A stretch of DNA of 64,000 bases from Nocardia carnea NBRC 14403. Lineage in GTDB: Bacteria > Actinomycetota > Actinomycetes > Mycobacteriales > Mycobacteriaceae. The notes beneath the pieces are model-generated. The model saw nothing but the letters and a program-made list of their open reading frames with translations. It searched no databases and was not told where the DNA came from. Location: the NCBI RefSeq assembly GCF_000308515.1, contig NZ_BAFV01000022.1, forward strand, positions 1 through 64,000. Direction: 5' to 3'. The position numbers were made by a program, and so were the translations under genes. Shown here in pieces: positions 23,956 through 32,095 of the stretch (the stretch's first letter is position 1; every line of letters begins with the position of its first letter).

Positions 23956-25016
23956 AGTCGCGCGCCGTCCGCCCCGAAAAGTGCGGCGGGCTCTGCCGGG
24001 AGACGGACCCGGGTGAGCTCGCCGGGGCGGGCGGGCCGGTCACCGACCACCGTTATCCGCGACCGCTGCGCCGATTCGCCGCCGAGGAATCCGGTGATGA
24101 GATGGGCGCCCGCGGACGGGGTGGATTCGAGGACCTCGAAGGCCAGCATTCCCTGCGGGTCCAGCTGCACATCCTGCGGGCGATACATGGCCTGAGCAGG
24201 GGATATCCCGTCGGGGGCGGGCGCGATCGGGACACCCTGACAGGTCAGGGATCCGGCGTCCGCGTATACGGGGAGCAGCACTGCGGGCGGGCTGCCGAGG
24301 AAGGAAGCGACGAACGCGGTGGCCGGACGCTCGAGCAGATCGGCCGGGATACCGAACTGTTCGAGCCGGCCGTCCTTCATGATCGCGATATGGGTCGCCA
24401 GGGCGAGTGCTTCCACTTGATCATGGGTGACGTAGACGCTGGTTGCGCCACTCGCGCGATGCACCCGGCCCAGTTCGCCACGCATCTCCAACCGCAGGCG
24501 GGCATCCAGGTTCGAAAGCGGCTCGTCGAACAGCACGACCTCCGGGCGCGGGGCGATGGTGCGGGCAATCGCCACCCGCTGCTGCTGCCCGCCGGAGATA
24601 CCGGCGGGCGCGCGATCGGCCAGTTCGCTGATCTCGAGCGAGGCGAGTACCTCGCCGACCCGTTCCTGCCGCTGTTCGCGTGACCAGCCTGCCACCGCCA
24701 GCGGCCATTCGATGTTCTGCCGCACGGTCATATGCGGCCACAGCGCATAACTCTGGAACACCATGCCGAGACCGCGTTTACGTGCCGGAACGCTGTGCCC
24801 GCGGTCGCCGTCGGCGACGACGCGGTCCCCGAAATGAATGGTGCCGCTGGTGGGGTCCTCCAAGCCGGCAAGCATGCGCAGCGTGGTGGTCTTACCGCAG
24901 CCGGAGGGACCGAGCAGTACGACGAAGGCGCCGGTGGGCACCTCGAACGAGACATCGTGCACCGCGATGGAGGAACCGAACCTCTTCCCGAGCCGCTGGA
25001 TGCTGAGCGTTGTCAT
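23952..25016 (-). CDS. ABC transporter ATPase, Fe3+/spermidine/sugar-phosphate type
   Basis: A 354-residue ATPase of the PotA/FbpC/AfuC group. Walker A is L-L-G-P-S-G-C-G-K-T-T-T (residues about 34-45), then the Q loop F-Q-S-Y-A-L-W-P, signature I-S-G-G-Q-Q-Q-R-V, Walker B V-V-L-F-D-E-P, H-switch V-T-H-D, and a C-terminal TOBE-like domain (about 245-354). The start is ATG 25016, overlapping the permease stop. The frame stays open far upstream, but that is the antisense-like second frame of the permease gene and not coding. It powers the fused permease at 25013. Confidence 0.9.
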   Translation of the reverse strand: MTTLSIQRLGKRFGSSIAVHDVSFEVPTGAFVVLLGPSGCGKTTTLRMLAGLEDPTSGTIHFGDRVVADGDRGHSVPARKRGLGMVFQSYALWPHMTVRQNIEWPLAVAGWSREQRQERVGEVLASLEISELADRAPAGISGGQQQRVAIARTIAPRPEVVLFDEPLSNLDARLRLEMRGELGRVHRASGATSVYVTHDQVEALALATHIAIMKDGRLEQFGIPADLLERPATAFVASFLGSPPAVLLPVYADAGSLTCQGVPIAPAPDGISPAQAMYRPQDVQLDPQGMLAFEVLESTPSAGAHLITGFLGGESAQRSRITVVGDRPARPGELTRVRLPAEPAALFGADGARL

Positions 25017-26743
25017 GGGTTGCTCCGATCGGTGCGCCCGGTCAGGCGCCGGGCGAAGAGGGTGGCCGCGACCGAGATGACGGCGATGACGAGGGTGATG
25101 GCATTGGCCTGCTGGGTGAAGCCCTCCGAGGCATAGCGGAAGGTCATCATCGACAGCAACGGGGTCGCGGGCGTGACGAGCAGGACTACCACCGAGAGAT
25201 CGCGCACCATGGTCACGAAGACGAGGACGCCACCGTTGGTGAGGCCGCGGGCCACCAGCGGTGCGGTGATCCGGCCGAATCGGCGCGGGCCGGACGCACC
25301 GGTCAATACCGCGGATTCGTCGAGTTCCGGGGAGACCTGGCCGAACGATGCGGTGGCGGTCTGGTAGGCGAACGGCAGGCTGGCGGCGATACCGGCAAGC
25401 ACGATGATCCAGAACGTTCCGTACAGCGACCCGAACGGACCGATGGGCGCACCGAACTGGGCGATGAACGCGGCACCCAGCGCGACCCCGGGGATGAGGA
25501 ACGGTACATAGCTCAGTAGCCCGATCAGCCCGTTGACCGGCCGGGCGCGCGGCATCCGGCGCACCACGTAGGCAGCCAGGGCGGCGAGCGCCACCGCTCC
25601 GGCCGCGACGGCGAGGCCGAGGCTCACGGTGCCCGCGAAGGATTCCAGGATGACGGGATCGCGCAGGATCCCGCGCATACCTTGGGAGATGGACGGGTCG
25701 GACTCGCCGATCCAATAGTGCAGGGTCAGTCCGCCGTCGAGGCTGTTGGTGCGCCGCAGCAGGGTACTGGCGGCCAGCACGATCCCGGGCAGGACCGCGG
25801 TGACCACGACGAGTGCCCACGCGAGGGCGGCGAGCGGCAGCCGCCAGGGACCGGTGCGGGTCGTGCGGGCGCGGGTGGCCTTTCCGGTGATCGTCGAATA
25901 CGAGCGGCCGCGGGTCATCCGGTTGCCGGCGAACAGAATGATCCCAGCCACCAGGACGAGCAGGATCGACAGGACGTATCCGCGTTCCGCGTCGCCGGTG
26001 GAGATCGCACCGTACAGGCGGGTGCTCAGCGTCTGGAACCGTACGGGTAGCCCGAGCAGGGCAGGCACCGCGAAGTTGGACACGCCTTCTGCGAACGCGA
26101 GCAGAAAGCCGGACAGTACGGCGGGTGCCACGGCAGGCAGGACGATACGGCCCGCGACGCGTAGTCGCGAAGCGCCGGTCAGTTCGGCGGCGGCCACCAG
26201 GTCGCCGCCGATATTCGCCAGTGCCGCGGCGACTACGACGAAACTCAGCGAATAGTAGTGCGCCACCAGAGTGAGTACGACGGGCACCGGCCCCCAGGCG
26301 AGCCAGTCCGGAACCGGCACCCCGAGCGAGGCGAGCAGACCGGCATTTCCGCCGACCAGATCGTTGCGGAACACGCTCTCCCACGCGAGGGCGATGGCGA
26401 AACTCGGTAGCGCGAACGGGATCACCGCCAGCACACCGATGATCTTGCGGCCGGGAACGTCGCTCATGACGACCACCCAGGCGAGGAACGCGCCGAGCAC
26501 CGTGGCCAGCAGCCCGGTGCCGAGCCCGACGACCAGCGATCCCATCAACGGTGTCCAGAACAGGGACCCGGACATCGGGCTTGCCAGGACATCGCTCCAT
26601 GCGTCGTCCCCGTCGGTGAGTGTGGCGCGTACCAGGCCGAACAGGGGGAGCGCGACAAGTATCAGCAGAACCGCGAGTACGGCGCCGGCCAGCCAGGTGA
26701 CCGGTCGGCGCGCCACCGCGCCCGCGCGGGACAGCGGCTTCAC
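25013..26743 (-). CDS. Fused two-domain ABC permease (FbpB/AfuB-like)
   Basis: A 576-residue protein with two copies of the binding-protein-dependent permease domain (residues about 55-275 and 365-560), about 12 helices in all. Each copy carries the cytoplasmic EAA loop that contacts the ATPase (A-A-A-E-L-T-G-A-S-R-L-R-V and E-S-A-V-L-T-G-A-S-G-P-R-R). Such fusions are typical for iron/sulfate-like and AfuB transporters. Both ends overlap neighbours (ATPase 25013-25016, binding protein 26740-26743), so the three proteins are translationally coupled. Confidence 0.9.
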   Translation of the reverse strand: MKPLSRAGAVARRPVTWLAGAVLAVLLILVALPLFGLVRATLTDGDDAWSDVLASPMSGSLFWTPLMGSLVVGLGTGLLATVLGAFLAWVVVMSDVPGRKIIGVLAVIPFALPSFAIALAWESVFRNDLVGGNAGLLASLGVPVPDWLAWGPVPVVLTLVAHYYSLSFVVVAAALANIGGDLVAAAELTGASRLRVAGRIVLPAVAPAVLSGFLLAFAEGVSNFAVPALLGLPVRFQTLSTRLYGAISTGDAERGYVLSILLVLVAGIILFAGNRMTRGRSYSTITGKATRARTTRTGPWRLPLAALAWALVVVTAVLPGIVLAASTLLRRTNSLDGGLTLHYWIGESDPSISQGMRGILRDPVILESFAGTVSLGLAVAAGAVALAALAAYVVRRMPRARPVNGLIGLLSYVPFLIPGVALGAAFIAQFGAPIGPFGSLYGTFWIIVLAGIAASLPFAYQTATASFGQVSPELDESAVLTGASGPRRFGRITAPLVARGLTNGGVLVFVTMVRDLSVVVLLVTPATPLLSMMTFRYASEGFTQQANAITLVIAVISVAATLFARRLTGRTDRSNP

Positions 26744-27900
26744 TGGATGGTCAGGAGGAAATCGGCGACCTCGTCGCGCCGCTCGGCGGAGGCCTCCGGG
26801 TCGATCTGCCAGGCGCCGAGTTCGCCGAGCGGCAGCGCCCCCGCCGGTGCTGTGAGATCGGTGCGTGTCGGGTAGTCGCCGGCGACGTAGAAAGGCTCGT
26901 ATGCCGTACCACCGGTTTCGCTGTCGTCACCCATCATGTAGTCGATGAGCAGCCGGGCCGCCGCCGGGTTCGCCGAGTTCGTGGTGACGCCGAGGTAGGC
27001 GGGGAAGACGATCCCGTTCGACGGCGCGACTCCGGCCGCGACCTGCAGTGCCCAGCCCTCGTCTTCGTTGTCGCGACGGTCGGAGTAGGAGGTGAACCCG
27101 AGCGGTGGATCCTGCTGTCCCACTGCGCCGATGGCCGCGTTGACCGTATCGGTGTCGTCGACCAGTACGGCGTCGTTGCCGTACAGGTTCTTCAGGAACT
27201 GCAATCCGGCATCGGGTACGCCGTCGTCCAGCGCGATCTCGCGGCCGAAATGGTCGGCGTAGGCGGCGGCCATCTCGTCGCTACGCAGCGACAGCTCGGT
27301 GGCGAGGTCGAGGTAGTCGCCGCGCACATTCGGGTCGACCAGGACAACTTTGCCCGCCCAGCGCGGCTCCGTCAGCTCCCAGAGATTCGATACCGGAGCG
27401 CCGTCGGGGTGGGCCTGTTCGTTGTACATCAGCACCTTGGTGGAGAGACGATTGGCGAGTAGTGGCTCCCGGTACTCGGCAGGGACGGCGTCCGCGACCC
27501 GGCTCGGCAGATACGGTTCGAGCACACCGTCGGCCATCAGTTCCGTGACGACGACAGGGGCGTCGGAAACATAGGCGACGTCCGCGGTGGCGCTGCGGCT
27601 CCGATGTTCGGTGTCCAGACGTGTGATCAGCTCGCTGGAGGAGATATCACTGGCGATTACGTCGATACCGGGGTATTCGGCCTCGAACGATTTCTCGACG
27701 GCCGCGATGCGGCTGGTGAACGCGTAGACCACGACCTCGCCCTCCTGCCTGGCGAGTTCGACGAGTTCTTCGTGACCGAGGGCGTCCCAGTCGATATCGC
27801 TGCCGCCGGTGGAATCGGTGGCTGAGCAGGCCGTGAGACCGACGGTGAGGGCCAGCAGTGCCGCGAGGGTGCCGCGGGTGCGGAATCGGGTGGCGGACAT
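26740..27900 (-). CDS. ABC transporter substrate-binding lipoprotein (AfuA/FbpA-like)
   Basis: A 386-residue lipoprotein with a signal peptide and lipobox L-T-A-C (Cys25). A periplasmic-binding-protein fold of the extracellular type 1/Fe3+ group follows: V-V-V-Y-A-F-T-S-R-I near 60, W-E-L-T-E-P-R-W-A-G-K-V-V-L-V-D-P near 175, and V-N-A-A-I-G-A-V and Y-L-G-V-T-T-N-S-A-N-P later. The paired tyrosines that bind iron in FbpA are not obvious. With an RpiR regulator, a phosphatase and a sugar kinase in the operon, a phosphorylated sugar is the better guess for the ligand. Confidence 0.87.
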   Translation of the reverse strand: MSATRFRTRGTLAALLALTVGLTACSATDSTGGSDIDWDALGHEELVELARQEGEVVVYAFTSRIAAVEKSFEAEYPGIDVIASDISSSELITRLDTEHRSRSATADVAYVSDAPVVVTELMADGVLEPYLPSRVADAVPAEYREPLLANRLSTKVLMYNEQAHPDGAPVSNLWELTEPRWAGKVVLVDPNVRGDYLDLATELSLRSDEMAAAYADHFGREIALDDGVPDAGLQFLKNLYGNDAVLVDDTDTVNAAIGAVGQQDPPLGFTSYSDRRDNEDEGWALQVAAGVAPSNGIVFPAYLGVTTNSANPAAARLLIDYMMGDDSETGGTAYEPFYVAGDYPTRTDLTAPAGALPLGELGAWQIDPEASAERRDEVADFLLTIQ

Positions 27901-27948
27901 GGGTGATCCTGTTCTTTCGAGTGAATCAACGGTCGGTAGGGAGCGTGG

Positions 27949-28779
27949 TCAGCGGTCGAAGCGTTCGAGCAGCGTGCCGAGCTGGTCGAGTGAGCGGATG
28001 GCGCGGTCCGGGGATCGGCGCGCGATCGTGAGCACCAGAGCGTTGGCGATCGCCATCGGCACGGTGAGCGACAGATAGTCGTCGCTGCCGCCGCGGGGGG
28101 CGGCGAGGACGGCGTCGGGCTGTGGCGACAAGGTGAGCAACGTATCGGTGATGAGCGCGCAATATGTGCCCCGGCCGAGTGCGATCTCGAGCACCGGCGG
28201 AAGTGCGGCCGGCACCCGGCGGAACGCGCAGGCGAGTAGTAGATCACCGGTCTGCATGGACGACAGGTGTTCGGCGAGTTCACGATCGGCGCCGGTCAAC
28301 ATGGTCGAGCGCATACCGAACCGGCGCAGGCGGCGGGCGAACAGTTCGGCAAGCACCGTGGCATTACCGTGCGCAAAGAGGAAAATGTGTTCGGCGCCGG
28401 CGATACGAGTCGCCAGATCGTCGATCTCGGTCTGGGTGATATGCCGGGGCAGCGCGGTGAGCGCCGCGATCTCATCATCGACGAACCCCTGCAGGACATC
28501 GTCAGGGTGCCGGTCGAGGCGGCCGCGAACTCGCTGTGACGGTCCGTCGCCGGCGAGGTAGTCCTGGCGCAGCGCCTCGCGTAACTGGGGATACCCGTCG
28601 AAACCGAGCCGCTGCGCCAACCGGGTCGCCGCGGATTGGTGCAGTCCCAATGGTTCGGTGAGATCGGCCGCGAACCAGAATGCTGCCTCGGCCGGATGCG
28701 CTTGCAACACGGCGACCAGGCGACGGTCCGTCACCGTCAGTTGAGCTCCGCGCGCCTTGGCGAGGTTGGTGATCAGCAC
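27949..28779 (-). CDS. RpiR-family regulator with SIS domain
   Basis: A 276-residue regulator with an N-terminal RpiR helix-turn-helix (residues about 1-78: L-T-E-P-L-G-L-H-Q-S-A-A-T-R-L-A-Q-R-L-G-F-D-G-Y-P-Q-L-R) and a C-terminal SIS domain (about 115-250) that in this family binds phosphorylated sugars. It is the first gene of the operon that runs to the PfkB kinase. It starts at GTG 28779, six bases after TAGCGT (leaderless layout). A palindrome ACTTGCA-N5-TGCAAGT lies just upstream and is probably its operator. Confidence 0.88.
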   Translation of the reverse strand: MLITNLAKARGAQLTVTDRRLVAVLQAHPAEAAFWFAADLTEPLGLHQSAATRLAQRLGFDGYPQLREALRQDYLAGDGPSQRVRGRLDRHPDDVLQGFVDDEIAALTALPRHITQTEIDDLATRIAGAEHIFLFAHGNATVLAELFARRLRRFGMRSTMLTGADRELAEHLSSMQTGDLLLACAFRRVPAALPPVLEIALGRGTYCALITDTLLTLSPQPDAVLAAPRGGSDDYLSLTVPMAIANALVLTIARRSPDRAIRSLDQLGTLLERFDR

Positions 28780-28785
28780 GCCGTC

Positions 28786-28834
28786 ACGCTAAGCGCAATC
28801 TCACTTGCAATGAGTGCAAGTCCTGCAAGTTCAG
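28786..28834 (-). promoter_or_regulatory. Promoter and operator of the RpiR/ABC operon
   Basis: On the minus strand TAGCGT (28791-28786) stands six bases before the GTG start. Upstream lies ACTTGCA-ATGAG-TGCAAGT (28803-28821), a perfect 7-base-arm palindrome, followed by another GCAAGT at 28825-28830. These repeats are good candidates for RpiR binding. Confidence 0.6.
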
Positions 28835-28977
28835 ATGCAATTCATCGAAGCGCCCAGCAGAGGTCACGCACCGGGGTCCTGGAGGGAGTTTTCAGCGCCC
28901 GATGTTCGGGCAGAGTGCGCCGAGCCCGGTTCACTGCCTCATGGTGGCTCCGCCGGATATCACTTCGATGCGGCTGT

Positions 28978-29961
28978 TCATTCTGCGTGAGCCAGGGCTG
29001 CGTCGTCTGCGGCGGTGTCCGCATCGGTCCATCCGGCGCCGGATGGTGGGTTTTCCAGATGCCAGCGCACCGACTCGGCGACCCGTTGGAATGAATCGGC
29101 GGGTGCCCAGCCGAGGAGGTCCTGCGCGCGGGCGACGGAGAACAGCAGATGTTGGGCAGGTGCGCCGGTCAGGGCCAGGTCCGGTGGCAGGACGGAGTCG
29201 GGGACCGTGACCAGTTCCGCGGTCGCCCCGGCAGCGTCGAGGATCTGGTGCAACCAGGTGCGGACCGGCACGGTCTGCGTTTCACCGAGGTTGACGGGGA
29301 GGCCGTCCGCTGTCCGGTTGTCCAGGGCGGCGAGGACTCCGGTCGCCAGGTCGTCGACGTATCCACGGGTCCAGAGCAGATTTCCGGCACCGATCGGGAT
29401 CCGGGTGCGGCCGGCGCGTAACCTGCGCAGTATCAGGTCTTCCCGATGCTGCCGGTCGTGCGGTCCGTAGATCAGCGGTAGCCGTAACACCACCGCGCCG
29501 CGCGCGAGCCAGCGGTCTTCGACATCGCGTTTGCTGTAGTCGTCGGGCACCTCCGGCAGGTCCGCGCCGCGGTACGGATAACGGTTACGGCGCAGCTCCG
29601 AATCCTCGGTAATCGGCACCGGCGAATCGCAACGACCGGCCAGCAGCGCCGCATGCGCCTGGTAGACGTCTTGGCTGGACAGCGCCACGGTCGGTACCTC
29701 GGGTAGCACCGGAAGTACCGCATCGACATCCGCGCCGGTCAGCGCGAAGCTGTCGATAACGGCGTCCGGGGCGAAATCACGGATTCGGTCGCGATGCCGT
29801 GGGAGATCGTGCCGATCGGTGAATAAGTGCTCGACCGGTAGCCAGTCCGCGGGTTCACTGTGACTCCGGTGGATCAGCAGTACCTGGTCGCCGCGTGCGT
29901 GGAGACGCTCGACCACTCGCCGGCCCAGAAACAGCGTTCCTCCGATGATCAGAACACGCAT
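28978..29961 (-). CDS. NAD-dependent epimerase/dehydratase family protein (extended SDR)
   Basis: A 327-residue extended short-chain dehydrogenase. The Rossmann motif is I-I-G-G-T-L-F-L-G-R-R-V (G-G-T-x-F-x-G variant at residues 7-14). Further marks are V-A-L-S-S-Q-D-V-Y for the catalytic Ser region, the catalytic Tyr-Lys read as D-Y-S-K-R-D, and L-R-L-P-L-I-Y-G-P-H-D. The G-G-T-x-x-x-G form is common in reductases acting on nucleotide sugars or isoflavone-like substrates. It is likely a sugar-nucleotide enzyme, but the substrate is open. The next upstream gene on the same strand is a polysaccharide pyruvyl transferase, 176 bases away. Confidence 0.8.
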   Translation of the reverse strand: MRVLIIGGTLFLGRRVVERLHARGDQVLLIHRSHSEPADWLPVEHLFTDRHDLPRHRDRIRDFAPDAVIDSFALTGADVDAVLPVLPEVPTVALSSQDVYQAHAALLAGRCDSPVPITEDSELRRNRYPYRGADLPEVPDDYSKRDVEDRWLARGAVVLRLPLIYGPHDRQHREDLILRRLRAGRTRIPIGAGNLLWTRGYVDDLATGVLAALDNRTADGLPVNLGETQTVPVRTWLHQILDAAGATAELVTVPDSVLPPDLALTGAPAQHLLFSVARAQDLLGWAPADSFQRVAESVRWHLENPPSGAGWTDADTAADDAALAHAE

Positions 29962-30137
29962 AGCGCCACCCTAGTGCCGGGCGGACCGAGCCCGGAGTAA
30001 TCCGAGACCACCCGGTGGCCGCACCGGCCGCGAAATAATCGGCGCCGCCGAACTCGGCCGTAGTCCTGACCGCCGACCGCTGAACCGTCTGCTGCCCTGA
30101 GTTCGCGGCCGGTGCGGTGGCCACACGCCGAGAGCGA

Positions 30138-31289
30138 TCAGGGCGCCGTCGCGAAAGTATCGTCGGTCGTCGCTGTAGGCGCGTAGACGGTCCGGGCAAG
30201 TGCGAGCTTCGCCTGGCGTGCTGCCGCGATCACCGAGTCGTCGAAGCCGGTGCCCGCCGGCCGCCGCGGCACCTGATGGAGGTCGTCGAGCATCGTCCAA
30301 CCCGACCCGAGCTCGATGAGCGACCGATGTTTCGTGGCATAGAAATCCGCACTGACCGGGATCGCCACCCCGGTGGCGCCCGCCGTCGCCGCGACCAGAT
30401 GCATATGGAATCGGGTGGTCAGCCAGGTCTGTCCGGCGGCGACCGGTAACCCGTGCTCCCAGATATCGACGAACGGATAGAACCGTGCACCGGGTAGCTG
30501 GTGTTCGATGAGATCGAATACCTTCCGGTCTTCGCCCGGGATCGCCTCGACCACCCCGATCCGTTCGGGCGGGATCTGCCAGGCGCGCAGAATCCGCAAG
30601 ACGGCCGACGCCAGCACGTCGAGACCGATATCGACCTGATCGCCCTGCAGACAGAGCATCACGTCGGGCGGATCGTCCGCGTTCGTCCGGAGCTTCGGCT
30701 GCGCCAGGAACGCATCGTCGATGCCGGGGCTGGTCCCGAGTAGGTCCGCGGAGGCCCGGTCGCGGACGTCGGCGATCGCGAATTCGGCGGCGGTGGCCCG
30801 CACCAGCTCCGCGGCGCCTTCCGGCTCCGGGAACAATCCGAGGCCGGTCACCGCGCAGCGGGCACCTGAAGCGCGGGCGGCTGCGGCGGCCCCGGCGAGC
30901 AGCCCGATATGTCGTGGCCAGATCCGGTTGATATAGCCGCCGCCGAGTAGATGGATGATGTCGGCGCGCCGCAGCAGCGCGATACCGCGATCCCACCGCG
31001 GGGCCAGACCGGGGTCGGCGACGGCCCGGCGCACCCATGCGGCCACGTGCCACGGGTCGTCCGACGGCGCCTCCCGGCACAGCCGCCACAAGGTATCGGT
31101 GAAGCGCACCCGCGGATGCAGATCGCCGAGCAGTACCTGCGCGGGCCCGGGGGAGTGCGTATCGACCCACACCTCCGCCTCGGGCGCGGTTTCGGCGAGG
31201 TGGTTCAGCCACCCGGCGGTGATGAGTTCATCCCCGTAGTTGGGGTGGCCTGCCGGGCCGGTCAGGTAGTAGAGCGGTGGTGCGTCCAT
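30138..31289 (-). CDS. Polysaccharide pyruvyl transferase family protein
   Basis: A 383-residue GT-B-like protein of the CsaB/PssM group, which adds ketal pyruvate to cell-surface sugars using phosphoenolpyruvate. Visible family points are the N-terminal G-P-A-G-H-P-N-Y-G-D-E-L-I-T-A-G-W, the I-I-H-L-L-G-G-G-Y-I-N region, and the C-terminal T-R-F-H-M-H-L-V-A-A-T-A-G with S-A-D-F-Y-A-T-K-H-R-S. The start is ATG 31289 with GGAG four bases upstream. Its neighbours are an epimerase and a TetR gene; the acceptor glycan is unknown. Confidence 0.83.
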   Translation of the reverse strand: MDAPPLYYLTGPAGHPNYGDELITAGWLNHLAETAPEAEVWVDTHSPGPAQVLLGDLHPRVRFTDTLWRLCREAPSDDPWHVAAWVRRAVADPGLAPRWDRGIALLRRADIIHLLGGGYINRIWPRHIGLLAGAAAAARASGARCAVTGLGLFPEPEGAAELVRATAAEFAIADVRDRASADLLGTSPGIDDAFLAQPKLRTNADDPPDVMLCLQGDQVDIGLDVLASAVLRILRAWQIPPERIGVVEAIPGEDRKVFDLIEHQLPGARFYPFVDIWEHGLPVAAGQTWLTTRFHMHLVAATAGATGVAIPVSADFYATKHRSLIELGSGWTMLDDLHQVPRRPAGTGFDDSVIAAARQAKLALARTVYAPTATTDDTFATAP

Positions 31290-31324
31290 GCGGCTCCGAT
31301 CGAGCGAGGAGGCGTCCGGCCATG

Positions 31325-31987
31325 CTATCCCGGCCGCCCCGGTGTCCCGGCCTCCTGTTCGTGCCCGGGTGCTTGCAGGGCCGGGAACCAGATACCGGTG
31401 AGAACTTCGGCCGCCTGCTCCGCGGAGACCTCGATGGTGCCCTGCATGGCCCAGCGTGTGAAGAAACGTTCCAGCTGCGCCACCAGCAGTTCGATGCGTA
31501 ACCGCGCCTCGTCGCGGCGCGCGGCGGGCCAGCGGTCGAGATAATGCGGCATGCTGTCGGCGAGCGTCATGATGCCCTCGCGGACGGTCCGGCGGAATTC
31601 CGGTTCGAGGGCGGTGGCCTCGTCCCAGGCGGGCAGCATGTCCTTGTTCTCGAAGAACCAATCGATGGCGCGGGCCATCCAGGCCGCGAATTCTTCCCGC
31701 GACCCGGTGGTGAGAACTCGGTCGAGATCGGCGTAGAAGAACCGGACACCGGCGGCCTGCGGGCCCTGGTTGGCAATCGCCCGCAGCACTTCCGGCTTAC
31801 CGGTGAAATGCAGGTAGAAGGTGGCCCTGCTGCAACCCGCAGCGGCGGCGATGTCGTCGACGCGCACCGCGGAATAGCCCCGGGTTTCGAAGAGGTCGCG
31901 GGCGGCGTCGACGATGCGCGCGGTGGTCGAGCGCTTCTGTTCCTCGCGCAGCGTGCCGCGGCGCACTGCGGGCGGTTCGGTCGGCAT
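31325..31987 (-). CDS. TetR family transcriptional regulator
   Basis: A 220-residue regulator. The helix-turn-helix lies at residues about 20-65 (Y-S-A-V-R-V-D-D-I-A-A-A-A-G-C-S-R-A-T-F-Y-L-H-F-T-G-K-P-E-V-L). The ligand domain is helical with many Trp/Phe residues. The start at ATG 31987 is leaderless in layout (TAGGAT seven bases before). It is divergent from a flavin monooxygenase gene, and a 33-base near-perfect palindrome (32010-32042) lies between them, so it very likely represses that operon until a ligand, perhaps the monooxygenase substrate, is present. Confidence 0.88.
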   Translation of the reverse strand: MPTEPPAVRRGTLREEQKRSTTARIVDAARDLFETRGYSAVRVDDIAAAAGCSRATFYLHFTGKPEVLRAIANQGPQAAGVRFFYADLDRVLTTGSREEFAAWMARAIDWFFENKDMLPAWDEATALEPEFRRTVREGIMTLADSMPHYLDRWPAARRDEARLRIELLVAQLERFFTRWAMQGTIEVSAEQAAEVLTGIWFPALQAPGHEQEAGTPGRPG

Positions 31988-31994
31988 GAGCGCC

Positions 31995-32042
31995 ATCCTA
32001 GAGGGTGTGAACACTCACTGGACGGTGTGTCCAGCGAGTGTT
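31995..32042. promoter_or_regulatory. TetR operator, 14-base arms, with overlapping divergent promoters
   Basis: AACACTCACTGGAC (32010-32023) and GTCCAGCGAGTGTT (32029-32042) are inverted copies with one mismatch, around a 5-base centre. The TetR -10 (TAGGAT, minus strand) lies at 32000-31995. The monooxygenase start is 53 bases to the right. One dimer or two side-by-side dimers could close both promoters. Confidence 0.75.
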
Positions 32043-32095
32043 ACGTTGTGGTTCAGGTCACGGCGCCGTTCCTCGCGGCCGGACAGGAGTTGTGC

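Noticed and set aside
25017..26600. Long open frame that would extend the ABC ATPase gene upstream to 882 residues
   Set aside because: It lies in a second frame of the permease gene, is Arg/Pro-rich, and the ATPase fold starts at ATG 25016 in an overlap with the permease stop.
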